61,612 nt of DNA, taken from the NCBI GenBank assembly GCA_021647715.1, contig JAKIUE010000003.1:1-61612 (forward strand), written 5' to 3'. Both the position numbers and the translations under genes were made by a program. The DNA comes from Sulfurovum sp. (GTDB lineage Bacteria; Campylobacterota; Campylobacteria; Campylobacterales; Sulfurovaceae). The notes beneath the pieces are model-generated. The model ran no database searches. It worked only from the letters and a program-made list of their open reading frames with translations, and was not told where the DNA came from. Below are positions 11,176 through 20,184 of this stretch, piece by piece (positions within the stretch are counted from its first letter, which is position 1; each line of letters begins with the position of its first letter).

Positions 11176-11631
11176 ATGTTTAAATTAAAAGAAGTGAAAG
11201 CACACTGTGATGTACCATGTGGTATCTATGATCCCATTGTAGCCCAAATAGCAGCCCTATCAGTGCTAAGAATGATTGACCTTATGCATGCCGCAGAAGG
11301 CCATGATGTCGACTACCACAATAGTATGGCAAGATATGTTGCAGTCAAAGAGTCTGAAGCCATCAAATGTAAAGAAGAGATACGTATAATTTGGGGTGAC
11401 TTCATCAAACCTCCACAAATCGCTGAAAATCCAGAGATTCATACTATTGTACATAACATTATGATGTTGGGTGGAGCAGTAAAACAGCACACTTCACGTG
11501 ATAAAGCCATGGAACTTTTGAGTGAAGTAAACAAGTTTACAGAAATCTTCTGGAAGATCAAAGGCGTTAAAACAAAAGTAGCCAAATCTCCCTATGCCCC
11601 CAATGAAGATGTAGTCTACCCAGTACTTTAA
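11176..11631 (+). CDS. sodN: Superoxide dismutase, nickel-containing
   Basis: Nickel-hook motif HCDVPCGIYDP after a 9-residue pro-sequence (MFKLKEVKA), as in SodN precursors. Confidence 0.93.
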   Translation: MFKLKEVKAHCDVPCGIYDPIVAQIAALSVLRMIDLMHAAEGHDVDYHNSMARYVAVKESEAIKCKEEIRIIWGDFIKPPQIAENPEIHTIVHNIMMLGGAVKQHTSRDKAMELLSEVNKFTEIFWKIKGVKTKVAKSPYAPNEDVVYPVL

Positions 11632-11909
11632 TGCTCCAAATATTTAGAATATCTGGTGACTCTCTGTATCCATATTATAAAAATGGACAGAGAGTACTTG
11701 GTCGTAAAGTCTTTTCCAAAACCAACATTAAACTAAATGACACTGTTGTTTTTGAAAAAGACTCTTATGGACTGATGATAAAGCAGGTAAAATTTATTGA
11801 GAATAATGCTTATTTTGTAGAAGGTACAAGCCCCTCTAGTATTGACAGTAGAAACTTTGGTGCTCTCACACATAAAGAACTCAAATACAAAGTACTCTTC
11901 AAGTTCTAA
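11631..11909 (+). CDS. S26-type peptidase, probable nickel-SOD maturation protease (SodX-like)
   Basis: Ser region SGDSLYPYYKNGQRV and Lys region LMIKQVKFI of S26 peptidases; overlaps the sodN stop codon. Confidence 0.8.
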   Translation: MLQIFRISGDSLYPYYKNGQRVLGRKVFSKTNIKLNDTVVFEKDSYGLMIKQVKFIENNAYFVEGTSPSSIDSRNFGALTHKELKYKVLFKF

Positions 11910-11914
11910 ACTTT

Positions 11915-12337
11915 TTAAGAAGCGATAGCTTCCTTACAGTGTACACAAACCCCATAAAGATTTATTTGTTGTTTACTTAAAGAAAAGTTCTCTTCTTTCG
12001 TCATAGAGATAAACAGTGCATCTGCATTCTCATTATGTGGTCTGTCTTCTACTTCTCCACACTCTGTACATACAAGGTGAATATGGTCAGATTTTACCAA
12101 CTCATATTTTGACTTTTTTCCTTCTATAGGTACTTCTGCTAGTACACCATTGTCTACCATAAGTATGATGTTTTTATAAACCGTTGCAAGAGAAAGAGAG
12201 GGATGCGTCTTAGCTACCTCTTCATAAATACTCTCTATAGCCATGTGTCCATAATGTTCAATATTTTCAAGTATATGCATACGTTGAAACGTAGCCTTAA
12301 GTCCACTCTCTTTAAGAAGCGTTGCATAATCTGTCAT
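11915..12337 (-). CDS. Fur-family regulator, PerR-like
   Basis: Start corrected to MTDYATLLKE (CAT at 12335-12337). TFQRMHIL, HPSLSLATVYKNI, HLVCTECGEVED and CVHC Zn motifs. Confidence 0.88.
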   Translation of the reverse strand: MTDYATLLKESGLKATFQRMHILENIEHYGHMAIESIYEEVAKTHPSLSLATVYKNIILMVDNGVLAEVPIEGKKSKYELVKSDHIHLVCTECGEVEDRPHNENADALFISMTKEENFSLSKQQINLYGVCVHCKEAIAS

Positions 12338-12365
12338 AGTTACTCTCCCTTTGTAGAGATAAATG

Positions 12366-12403
12366 TATATAGTTAAATCTAACACTATAGATTTAACTAT
12401 ATA
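12366..12403. promoter_or_regulatory. Long perfect palindrome in perR-like promoter
   Basis: TATATAGTTAAATCTA-acacta-TAGATTTAACTATATA: 16-bp perfect arms, 29 bp upstream of the PerR start. Confidence 0.65.
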
Positions 12404-12420
12404 ACTAAAATTAGTTTTTA

Positions 12421-12473
12421 AGTGGCTAGCCACGTGAACCCGCTGTTGAAGCGAACTCAGCGTTTAGCGTAGC
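12421..12473 (-). repeat. Candidate diverged dispersed intergenic element, copy A
   Basis: GCTACGCTAAACGCTGAGTTCGCTTCAACAGCGGGTTCACGTGGCTAGCCACT on minus strand; see copy B. Confidence 0.4.
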
Positions 12474-12482
12474 AATTCCTAT

Positions 12483-13079
12483 CTATAGTTTATCAGCGTT
12501 TTTGTCAAGATATTTTGCAACACCTTCAGTTGTAGCTGTCATACCTTCGTCACCTTTAACCCAACCAGCAGGACATACTTCACCATGCTCATTCGTAAAT
12601 AACATAGTGTCTACCATTCTGATCATCTCATCAATGTTTCTTCCTAATGGAAGGTCGTTGATTACTGCGTGTCTTACTGTACCATCAAAATCTATAAGGA
12701 AAGAACCTCGTAGGGCAACTGCATCATCAAGAAGAACATCATAGTCTCTAGCGATTTGCTTAGAAAGGTCAGCCACAAGTGGCATATCAACTTTCCCAAT
12801 TCCACCTTTTTCAACTGGCGTTTCTCTCCAAGCAAAGTGTGAGAATTGGCTATCTACAGATACACCAATAATGTTCACGCCTCTTTCTCTAAAATCAGCT
12901 GCTCTTTTAGAAAACGCGATAATTTCTGAAGGACATACAAATGTAAAGTCAAGTGGATAGAAGAAAAGTACTGCACCTTTTTCACCTAGGTTATCCATGA
13001 GGTTAAAATCCTCAACTATTTGACCGTTTGCAAGTACAGCAGTTGCTGTGAAATCTGGAGCTTTTTTTGTTACTAACAT
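12483..13079 (-). CDS. 2-Cys peroxiredoxin (AhpC/Prx)
   Basis: FYPLDFTFVCPSEI peroxidatic Cys and GEVCPAGW resolving Cys. Confidence 0.96.
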   Translation of the reverse strand: MLVTKKAPDFTATAVLANGQIVEDFNLMDNLGEKGAVLFFYPLDFTFVCPSEIIAFSKRAADFRERGVNIIGVSVDSQFSHFAWRETPVEKGGIGKVDMPLVADLSKQIARDYDVLLDDAVALRGSFLIDFDGTVRHAVINDLPLGRNIDEMIRMVDTMLFTNEHGEVCPAGWVKGDEGMTATTEGVAKYLDKNADKL

Positions 13080-13177
13080 ATTTTTCCTTTTTAAATAATA
13101 ATTTTTATTTACAAAGGAATTTTATCGTAATATATTTAAAGGAAGATAAATTAAAACGTATATTAAAGAAAAACTAT

Positions 13178-14656
13178 TTATTGACCTGGCACATTATAAT
13201 TTCTACTAGTATCATCCAATACCAAAACCATATCATCATTAACTGTATGGAATACTTGTGTACCTGTATTGTCATAAATACTTATCTCAGTGGCATCACC
13301 TGTTTTAGGGTTAAACCACCATGCTTTTACTTGTGTACCTGATATCTTGCCAAGATTCACAGTTACACTTCCACCCCAAGGCAAGTAAATAAACCCAAAT
13401 CCTACACCTCTAGTAGATATAGCTGTACTCACATTCTCTACCATAGTTTGATCAGGGATTCTGTATAAAAGTGGTCTACTTCTCATAAGTTTTGAAAGGT
13501 GACTCATGTGTATAGCACCTTCATCATTTAACGAGTTTTGCCATGTTCCTGTAACTGAACCACCTATGTCTACAGTATCACCATCTGCATACATTTGCCA
13601 TATAGAATGATGTCCGTAAGTATGCCCAAATGCCCCAGAAAAAAGTTGAATATAGGCTATTTTTCTTACTTCATTTGAAGAAATTCTTGTAGTGCCTTCT
13701 TCAAAATTTTTCCATATATTTTCATATCTTGGTTCAGCATCTAAAATAGGTTTTCTGTCACTATCATTTTTTATTTCTTCATAAGCATTTTTCAAGATAG
13801 CATTTGCACTATATTCTCCTGCAATATCAATCTTATGCCCAGACTGTATCATATGAAAATCAATCCATGTTGCATTTTTAAACCATTTTGTAGAAGACGC
13901 TTCTCCCGATGGGTGATAGGATATAAGTTGATTATGTCCTACAACACTTCGTATCGCTGTTCCCATAGCATTCCATATATCATATACCTCTGGAGTATCA
14001 GCATTACTATCTCCACCCACGGCCCAAATAATATTGCTTTTGTCTTTATATCGTTCAGCAATCCATTTTCCATAGTTGGTAGCATTATCTTTCACCCTTA
14101 TCACATCATGCCACGCTGGCAATAATAATACATAAAGATTATGCTCTCTCGCACCCTCAATGATACTATCCATGACTTTCCAATACTCTTCGTTTGGTAC
14201 AGAAACAGTTGCGCCTATAAAATCATGATCAGCAGCATCTACATTTTCTCTATTGTAAAATGCATCTTTTATTAGCAAATATCTCTTCATTAATGCAGAA
14301 ATTTGGATAACACTAAAACCTTTATCTTGACGGTCTTGCATATATTGATTTATTAAAATATTTCTTTGAGAATCATCTTTTTCCCAAAATTTAAATGGCA
14401 TTTCCCACGCAGTATCACCCATCCAAAAGAAACCTGATCCATCTTCATAAGCAAGCATTCGTTTATCTGCTGATATTTTCAACTTCCCAAGCTTGTTAGA
14501 ATTTTCAGGTATTTCTTGAACAGTATAATCATGAACAGTATTAGTTGTCTCATCCACAGTAGATGAATCATTTGACGGCGTATTTTTCCCACATGCTGAC
14601 ATATAAAAAAGTGTAAAAGAAAACAATAATATATGTATCATTTTTATAGTATTCAA
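13178..14656 (-). CDS. Secreted lipoprotein, DUF4038 / apiosidase-like (GH140-type) glycoside hydrolase with C-terminal collagen-binding-like domain
   Basis: Lipobox MSAC; FFWMGDTAWEM, GFSVIQI, IIWAVGGDSN, DAEPRYEN, YGHHSIWQMY, RGVGFGFIYLPWGG. Confidence 0.8.
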   Translation of the reverse strand: MNTIKMIHILLFSFTLFYMSACGKNTPSNDSSTVDETTNTVHDYTVQEIPENSNKLGKLKISADKRMLAYEDGSGFFWMGDTAWEMPFKFWEKDDSQRNILINQYMQDRQDKGFSVIQISALMKRYLLIKDAFYNRENVDAADHDFIGATVSVPNEEYWKVMDSIIEGAREHNLYVLLLPAWHDVIRVKDNATNYGKWIAERYKDKSNIIWAVGGDSNADTPEVYDIWNAMGTAIRSVVGHNQLISYHPSGEASSTKWFKNATWIDFHMIQSGHKIDIAGEYSANAILKNAYEEIKNDSDRKPILDAEPRYENIWKNFEEGTTRISSNEVRKIAYIQLFSGAFGHTYGHHSIWQMYADGDTVDIGGSVTGTWQNSLNDEGAIHMSHLSKLMRSRPLLYRIPDQTMVENVSTAISTRGVGFGFIYLPWGGSVTVNLGKISGTQVKAWWFNPKTGDATEISIYDNTGTQVFHTVNDDMVLVLDDTSRNYNVPGQ

Positions 14657-14786
14657 AATAATTCCTTATAATTATATAAATATTGAGTCGAGAATTATAG
14701 TGATACAACCTAAAAGAGGAAGCATATAACTATTTCAATCCTTTAATAAACATACATGTAGTGTAATATGATACAAAATGTAACAT

Positions 14787-16610
14787 TTAACAACTAAGTA
14801 AGCCAAACCGTTTTATGAAAATATCATTTATATCTATGACTCCCTTTTCTTGTAACCCATCTAACACCTCTTTGCTACAAAAAGTATCACCTGGCCACTC
14901 TCTTTTGTAACCATCATACCCATTTTTATTTGTACCGTCTAGACATATAAATGGCTCTAACGTCACATCCCTTTGCGCATCTATATTATTCACTACTCGC
15001 CAGATAAGCATATAGACATTATTTAAATCATTATTGACTTTATCCACTATAATAAGAAGTTTTATATGTTTTTGTAACGTATAAAGTTTTACACTCAAGA
15101 TTTTCATAGATGTTTTTTTATCTACACTAATCACACATATAGGGGTTTTTGTCTCACACATATACTGTTTTAACGCTACAATATTACTATCAAGTGCTTG
15201 CATTTTTTCTAACAACGCATCATCACCTAATGGTTTTTCTACACCCTCTTCTACCTCATCACCTGTGGCATCCACACCAAGTTTACCACCCACAAACTGT
15301 TCAGAAGAAGAGTGATCTAAGTGATCTACTATCCCCTTAGTGATAAACACGCGTTCAGCATTTAGGCGATTAAGTATGTGTTTCGTAAGGGCTTCACTCT
15401 CTTCCAATTGGGGTGCATCCTCCCCCACAAAAAGTGCATGCTTCACAAAACTCATCTGCCCTACACCCCAAAATGCATGCATAAACTGCATCGCATGTCC
15501 TTTATAAAGGGTCTTCATCTTTGCCAATATAAGATTATGAAACACACCATTTTCTGGCATATTGTAGTCTATAAGATCAGGCGCCATAGGTTTAAGCATG
15601 GGCAAGAATATGCGTTCTGTTGCCCAGCCCATGTATTTATCTTCAAGAGGGGGTTTTCCTACAACAGTTGCTTGGAAAACTGGGTTCTTTTTCATAGTAA
15701 TGGTCTCTACTTCCATCACAGGAAATGCTTCTTTAAGTGTGTAGTATCCTGTATGGTCACCAAAAGGCCCTTCTATCTCGGTAAGTATAGGGTCAACAAA
15801 ACCTTCTATGACGATGTCTACATCTCTAGGTATATAAATATCATTAGTTATGGACTTTACCAACTGTGCATTTTTATTACGTACGAAACCATAAAGTAAC
15901 ATCTCAAACATACCATGAGGCATAGGCGCTTGTCCACACCAAATATAAAGAGGATCACCGCCTATGGCTACTGAGATAGGCATCTTTTTCCCAGCTTTTT
16001 GATACTGATCAAAAAAGTGTGAAGCATCTTTGTGGATTTGCCAGTGCATACCAAGGCGATTTTTATCATACTGCTGTAGCCTATACATCCCAAGGTTTTG
16101 CATCTTACCATCAAGGCTTTGCGTATAGACCTGCCCCATGGTTATAAAAGGACCACCATCCCCTTCCCAAGTCTTAAGTATAGGGAGCGTGTCTAAGTCC
16201 ACTTCAGCTTTAGGTATGATAACCTCTTGACACTCACCTTTAAACTTTAGACGTTTAGGAAAGACATTTTTAAGAGAAAAGAGCTTCGGTAACATCGCTA
16301 GTTTTGCTTTGAGTCCTTGCGGGGGTTTAAGTTTTAGAAGCTCATCGATACCTTCAGCTACAAGGTCAGGGTGTTTGCCAAATATTTTCTCAGTAAGTGC
16401 TTTATTTGCAAAAATATTCATAAGCACTGGCATATCATACGTTATGCCTTTTGCTTTGTTTATAGGCTTGGTAAAAAGAAGTGGACGAGAATCATCGGTC
16501 TTGACTTCTATGTATGCCACATGAGGGATTTCAAGTTCCACATCTAATGGCTCATCTATTATCTTTAAATCACCATTGTCTTTAAGCCATTGTACTACGT
16601 CTTTCATCAC
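14787..16610 (-). CDS. UbiD-family decarboxylase (likely menaquinone-pathway)
   Basis: UbiD fold motifs: PILKTWEGDGGPFITMG, QIHKDASHFF, EGPFGDHTGYY. Confidence 0.92.
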   Translation of the reverse strand: MMKDVVQWLKDNGDLKIIDEPLDVELEIPHVAYIEVKTDDSRPLLFTKPINKAKGITYDMPVLMNIFANKALTEKIFGKHPDLVAEGIDELLKLKPPQGLKAKLAMLPKLFSLKNVFPKRLKFKGECQEVIIPKAEVDLDTLPILKTWEGDGGPFITMGQVYTQSLDGKMQNLGMYRLQQYDKNRLGMHWQIHKDASHFFDQYQKAGKKMPISVAIGGDPLYIWCGQAPMPHGMFEMLLYGFVRNKNAQLVKSITNDIYIPRDVDIVIEGFVDPILTEIEGPFGDHTGYYTLKEAFPVMEVETITMKKNPVFQATVVGKPPLEDKYMGWATERIFLPMLKPMAPDLIDYNMPENGVFHNLILAKMKTLYKGHAMQFMHAFWGVGQMSFVKHALFVGEDAPQLEESEALTKHILNRLNAERVFITKGIVDHLDHSSSEQFVGGKLGVDATGDEVEEGVEKPLGDDALLEKMQALDSNIVALKQYMCETKTPICVISVDKKTSMKILSVKLYTLQKHIKLLIIVDKVNNDLNNVYMLIWRVVNNIDAQRDVTLEPFICLDGTNKNGYDGYKREWPGDTFCSKEVLDGLQEKGVIDINDIFIKRFGLLSC

Positions 16611-16720
16611 TATGTCCTTCTGTCTTATCTAGAATGATTATAACGATTATCTCATTATATTAGATTGATTATGGTATGATAATAACAAGTAGTATTACAC
16701 CAAATTAGAGTAGAGAGCAG

Positions 16721-19390
16721 ATGCGTAAACTTTTAAAATATATACTCGTTATGATTATACTTACCATCCTAGTATTATTTTATTTTAGATACACCGAATC
16801 TGGACAAAAAAATGCATACACACTAGCCAGTATGTATGCCACTCATAAACTTGGTATACCTATCGATATACAAAAAATAAATATAAACCAACTTCCTTTT
16901 GTAAAAGCAGATATACTTTTAAACAAACAATATAAAGTGCATTTAAATGGTTTTATAGAAAATAAACATATGAAATTACGCTATACATTAAATTCTGATT
17001 GTTTTACAAGTAATGTTTGTACCTTTGAGGATGATATACAAATAAAGGGTACACTAACTGGATGGGGAGATCATCTTAAGATTTCAGGAAAAGGTAAAGC
17101 AATAGATGGGAACATTACCTATAACTTTATCAAAGAAAGTAAACAATATAAAGATATGAGTCTTACTTTTAAAGATGTCAATTCTAGTAAACTTTTTACT
17201 CTCTTGCATGAAAAAGCATTTTTCAAAGGAAAAGCAACTGCTACTGTAAATTTTGATTTTATCAATAAAGACCATAAACAAGGAACAGTAGTTTATGATG
17301 TTTCGGTCAATAAAAATAATTTTTATGGTTTACCTACACATTTTCATACACAAATAGATATCCATGATGACTTACACACTTTTAATGTAACACTAAAATC
17401 CCCTGACATAGAATTAAATATTACAGAGGGTAAATATGATAAAAATAGAAAAAGTGCGCATGCGAAATACACACTTGATATTCAAGACTTATCCTCCTTA
17501 GAAGAGATACTGAAAAATAAATATGCAGGTTCTTTACATACAGCAGGAGACATACGTTATGAAAATGAAAAAATATATATAAACGGTAAATCAAAAGACT
17601 TTGGAGGCATACTGCATTTTTCATATGTAAATAAAATATTAGAACTTGACCTAGAAAAACTTTCTTTACCTATTCTTATGAAAACATTCAATATAAAATC
17701 ACCCATACTCGATGCCAACATCATAGGAAAAGGCACCTACAATCTTACAAAAAAAATCATGGAGCTTAATACAACACTCCATCAAACAAGACTACTCCCT
17801 TCTTCTCTTTTAAAATCTATAGAAAAAAAGTTTTCACTTTCTCTTCAAGATGATACATTTGATAAGAGTAGTTTTTCACTTTCACTAAAAGACGCTAACC
17901 TTACTTCTAATTTAACCTTAGCCAATAAGCATATACACCTGATACTTAAAAATACCAAAATCAATAATTCTTATGATGCTATTGGCACCACTATTGATAT
18001 AAAATTACCTAAACATACTGCAAAAGGGAAACTTTTTATAAGAAATACAGGATTAAAAGAAAAGCCATTCCAAGAATTTTATCTTACCTTTGATGGTTCT
18101 GTTGAAAAATATTATAACCTCACTCTCGATGGGCTAATAAGTGAATCGTTTACTAACTTAAACTACACACTTAATGCCAAGCGTTTACCTAGCCATATCT
18201 GTACCATCGTAGATGACATCAACCTCTCAGGTCAAGTCAGTGGATCGTTGGAACGTTTGTATATTGCAGGGGAAGGTCTAGCTATGGAGGGTAAAGTGAA
18301 ATTCAAAGGCAAGAAAGCAGAAGAACATTTTGAAGATGTATCACTTCAGTTTCAAAATATACATGCACTTAAACTCTTTACCCTACTTGGAAAACCAGAA
18401 TTCCCAAATGGAAAAGCAGACCTAAATACTTCATTAAGCTATATAAGCAGTACGAAAGCCAAAGGAACTGTAGATTATAGCCTCAAAAAAGGTATGTACA
18501 AAAAACTACCACTAGCCCTAAAAACCCATCTAAAGCTAAACAATAAAGACATCTCATTTAGCACACAAGCAACACTTTCGACTGCAGATATCAATATTAC
18601 CAAAGGTGCATATAATTTTGATACAAATATCTCTAAAGCATTTTACACCCTAAGTTCAAAAAACCTATCACCACTAGAATCTCTCATAGGTAAATACAGA
18701 GGGCCTTTTAGTGCTACAGGAACCATAACACATAAAAAAAACCTTCAGGTTCGGGGACTTAGCCAAACATTTGGGGGGATGATAGACTTTTTATATAAAA
18801 AAGATATGCTCTACATAGATTTAGAAAAAGTCTCTTTAACCCGACTTATGAGACTTTTTGACTACCCTCATATATTTACAGCGCAGGTCAATGGAAACAT
18901 AAACTATGACTATAAAAAAGAGCAATTTCTTGTGCGTTCTGATTTAAACAATACCCGGTTTTTGAAATCAGACTTAGTACATACCATCTTTAAGAAATCT
19001 GGTATAAACATGCGCAAAGAACTCTTTTCTCAAAGTACACTTTTTGCCATCTATCAGCACAACATACTTGCAGGTGACTTAATACTTAAAAATAAACAAA
19101 GCCACTTTATCGTTAAAAATACACAGATTAATACTAAAAAAGATACTGTGCATGCTAACTTTGATCTTCGTATGCAAGGTCAAGCATTTTCAGGCACAGT
19201 CTATGGCTCCCTTCAAGACCCAAAAGTAAAACTTGATATGAAAAAACTTATGCGCTATCAAATGGATAAACAAGTCGACTCCGTCATAGGAAAAGGAAAC
19301 AGAGAGCTCATGGAGAGTATGCCTATGGGTGGAGCAGCAAAGGATGTAGCTACAGACATGGGTGCTGGGATTATGGAAATGTTTTTTTAA
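16721..19390 (+). CDS. Large AsmA/TamB-like envelope protein with internal tandem duplication
   Basis: N-terminal TM anchor, beta-rich sequence; residues ~90-430 and ~465-800 align to each other. Confidence 0.7.
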   Translation: MRKLLKYILVMIILTILVLFYFRYTESGQKNAYTLASMYATHKLGIPIDIQKININQLPFVKADILLNKQYKVHLNGFIENKHMKLRYTLNSDCFTSNVCTFEDDIQIKGTLTGWGDHLKISGKGKAIDGNITYNFIKESKQYKDMSLTFKDVNSSKLFTLLHEKAFFKGKATATVNFDFINKDHKQGTVVYDVSVNKNNFYGLPTHFHTQIDIHDDLHTFNVTLKSPDIELNITEGKYDKNRKSAHAKYTLDIQDLSSLEEILKNKYAGSLHTAGDIRYENEKIYINGKSKDFGGILHFSYVNKILELDLEKLSLPILMKTFNIKSPILDANIIGKGTYNLTKKIMELNTTLHQTRLLPSSLLKSIEKKFSLSLQDDTFDKSSFSLSLKDANLTSNLTLANKHIHLILKNTKINNSYDAIGTTIDIKLPKHTAKGKLFIRNTGLKEKPFQEFYLTFDGSVEKYYNLTLDGLISESFTNLNYTLNAKRLPSHICTIVDDINLSGQVSGSLERLYIAGEGLAMEGKVKFKGKKAEEHFEDVSLQFQNIHALKLFTLLGKPEFPNGKADLNTSLSYISSTKAKGTVDYSLKKGMYKKLPLALKTHLKLNNKDISFSTQATLSTADINITKGAYNFDTNISKAFYTLSSKNLSPLESLIGKYRGPFSATGTITHKKNLQVRGLSQTFGGMIDFLYKKDMLYIDLEKVSLTRLMRLFDYPHIFTAQVNGNINYDYKKEQFLVRSDLNNTRFLKSDLVHTIFKKSGINMRKELFSQSTLFAIYQHNILAGDLILKNKQSHFIVKNTQINTKKDTVHANFDLRMQGQAFSGTVYGSLQDPKVKLDMKKLMRYQMDKQVDSVIGKGNRELMESMPMGGAAKDVATDMGAGIMEMFF

Positions 19391-20184
19391 TGACACTCAT
19401 ACCTATTACAGATATTCATGCATCTAAACTACATATTTATCATCAGTTTAGAGAACATGCCTTCAAGGCTGATGGCAGTTTCATTGCAGACAGTCCTAAA
19501 GTAGTAAATCTGCTCTTAGAAAGTGACATCAAAGTAAAAAGTATACTTGCTACAAAAGAGTATTACGATAAACATAAACAACTTATAGAGACAAAAAAAG
19601 ATGCCATCTTTTATCTAGCAACAAAAGTACAAATGCAAGAGATTGTAGGACATAAAATACACCATAATGTCATGATGCACGGCATACGTCCAAAAGACAC
19701 AACCTTAGACAAGCTAGACAAACACATCATCATGCTAGATGAGATAAGCTCTACACAAAATATAGGCTCCATCGCACGTTCAGCTGCTGCTATAGGCATA
19801 AATACATATCTACTCCCCTCTTATGGACCACACCCTTACTCTAGACGTGCATTACGTGTAAGTATGGGGCATGTGTCTTTACTAAAGACTCATATATATT
19901 CAGACATTACCAAAACAATCCTAAAACTTAAATCCTATGGCTACCACATCTACGCTGCAGAAGTCACCCCAAATGCTACAGCATTACATGATGTTGAAGT
20001 AAAAGATAAATGGGTGCTACTTATGGGACATGAAGGATCAGGACTCAGTGATGAAGTTTTGAATTTATGCGATGAAGTCATTTCCATAGAAATGACAGAG
20101 GGGATTAAAAGTTTTAATGTTGGCGTGGCAGCTTCGCTTATAATGTATACATTGAAGCATAAGAAGATTATTTCTTCAAAATAA
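19390..20184 (+). CDS. SpoU/TrmH-family RNA 2'-O-methyltransferase
   Basis: LDEISSTQNIGSIARSAAAIGI, MGHEGSGLSDEVL, SFNVGVAASLIMY. Confidence 0.93.
   Translation: MTLIPITDIHASKLHIYHQFREHAFKADGSFIADSPKVVNLLLESDIKVKSILATKEYYDKHKQLIETKKDAIFYLATKVQMQEIVGHKIHHNVMMHGIRPKDTTLDKLDKHIIMLDEISSTQNIGSIARSAAAIGINTYLLPSYGPHPYSRRALRVSMGHVSLLKTHIYSDITKTILKLKSYGYHIYAAEVTPNATALHDVEVKDKWVLLMGHEGSGLSDEVLNLCDEVISIEMTEGIKSFNVGVAASLIMYTLKHKKIISSK

Noticed and set aside
13088-13110. TAAATAA-n6-TTATTTA inverted repeat upstream of ahpC as a PerR box
   Set aside because: Too AT-rich and lacks the ATAGTTA half-site shared by sodN and perR.
15378-15899. 173-aa ORF antisense to the UbiD-like gene
   Set aside because: Opposite strand of conserved UbiD motifs; His/Cys/Phe-rich antisense composition, no RBS.
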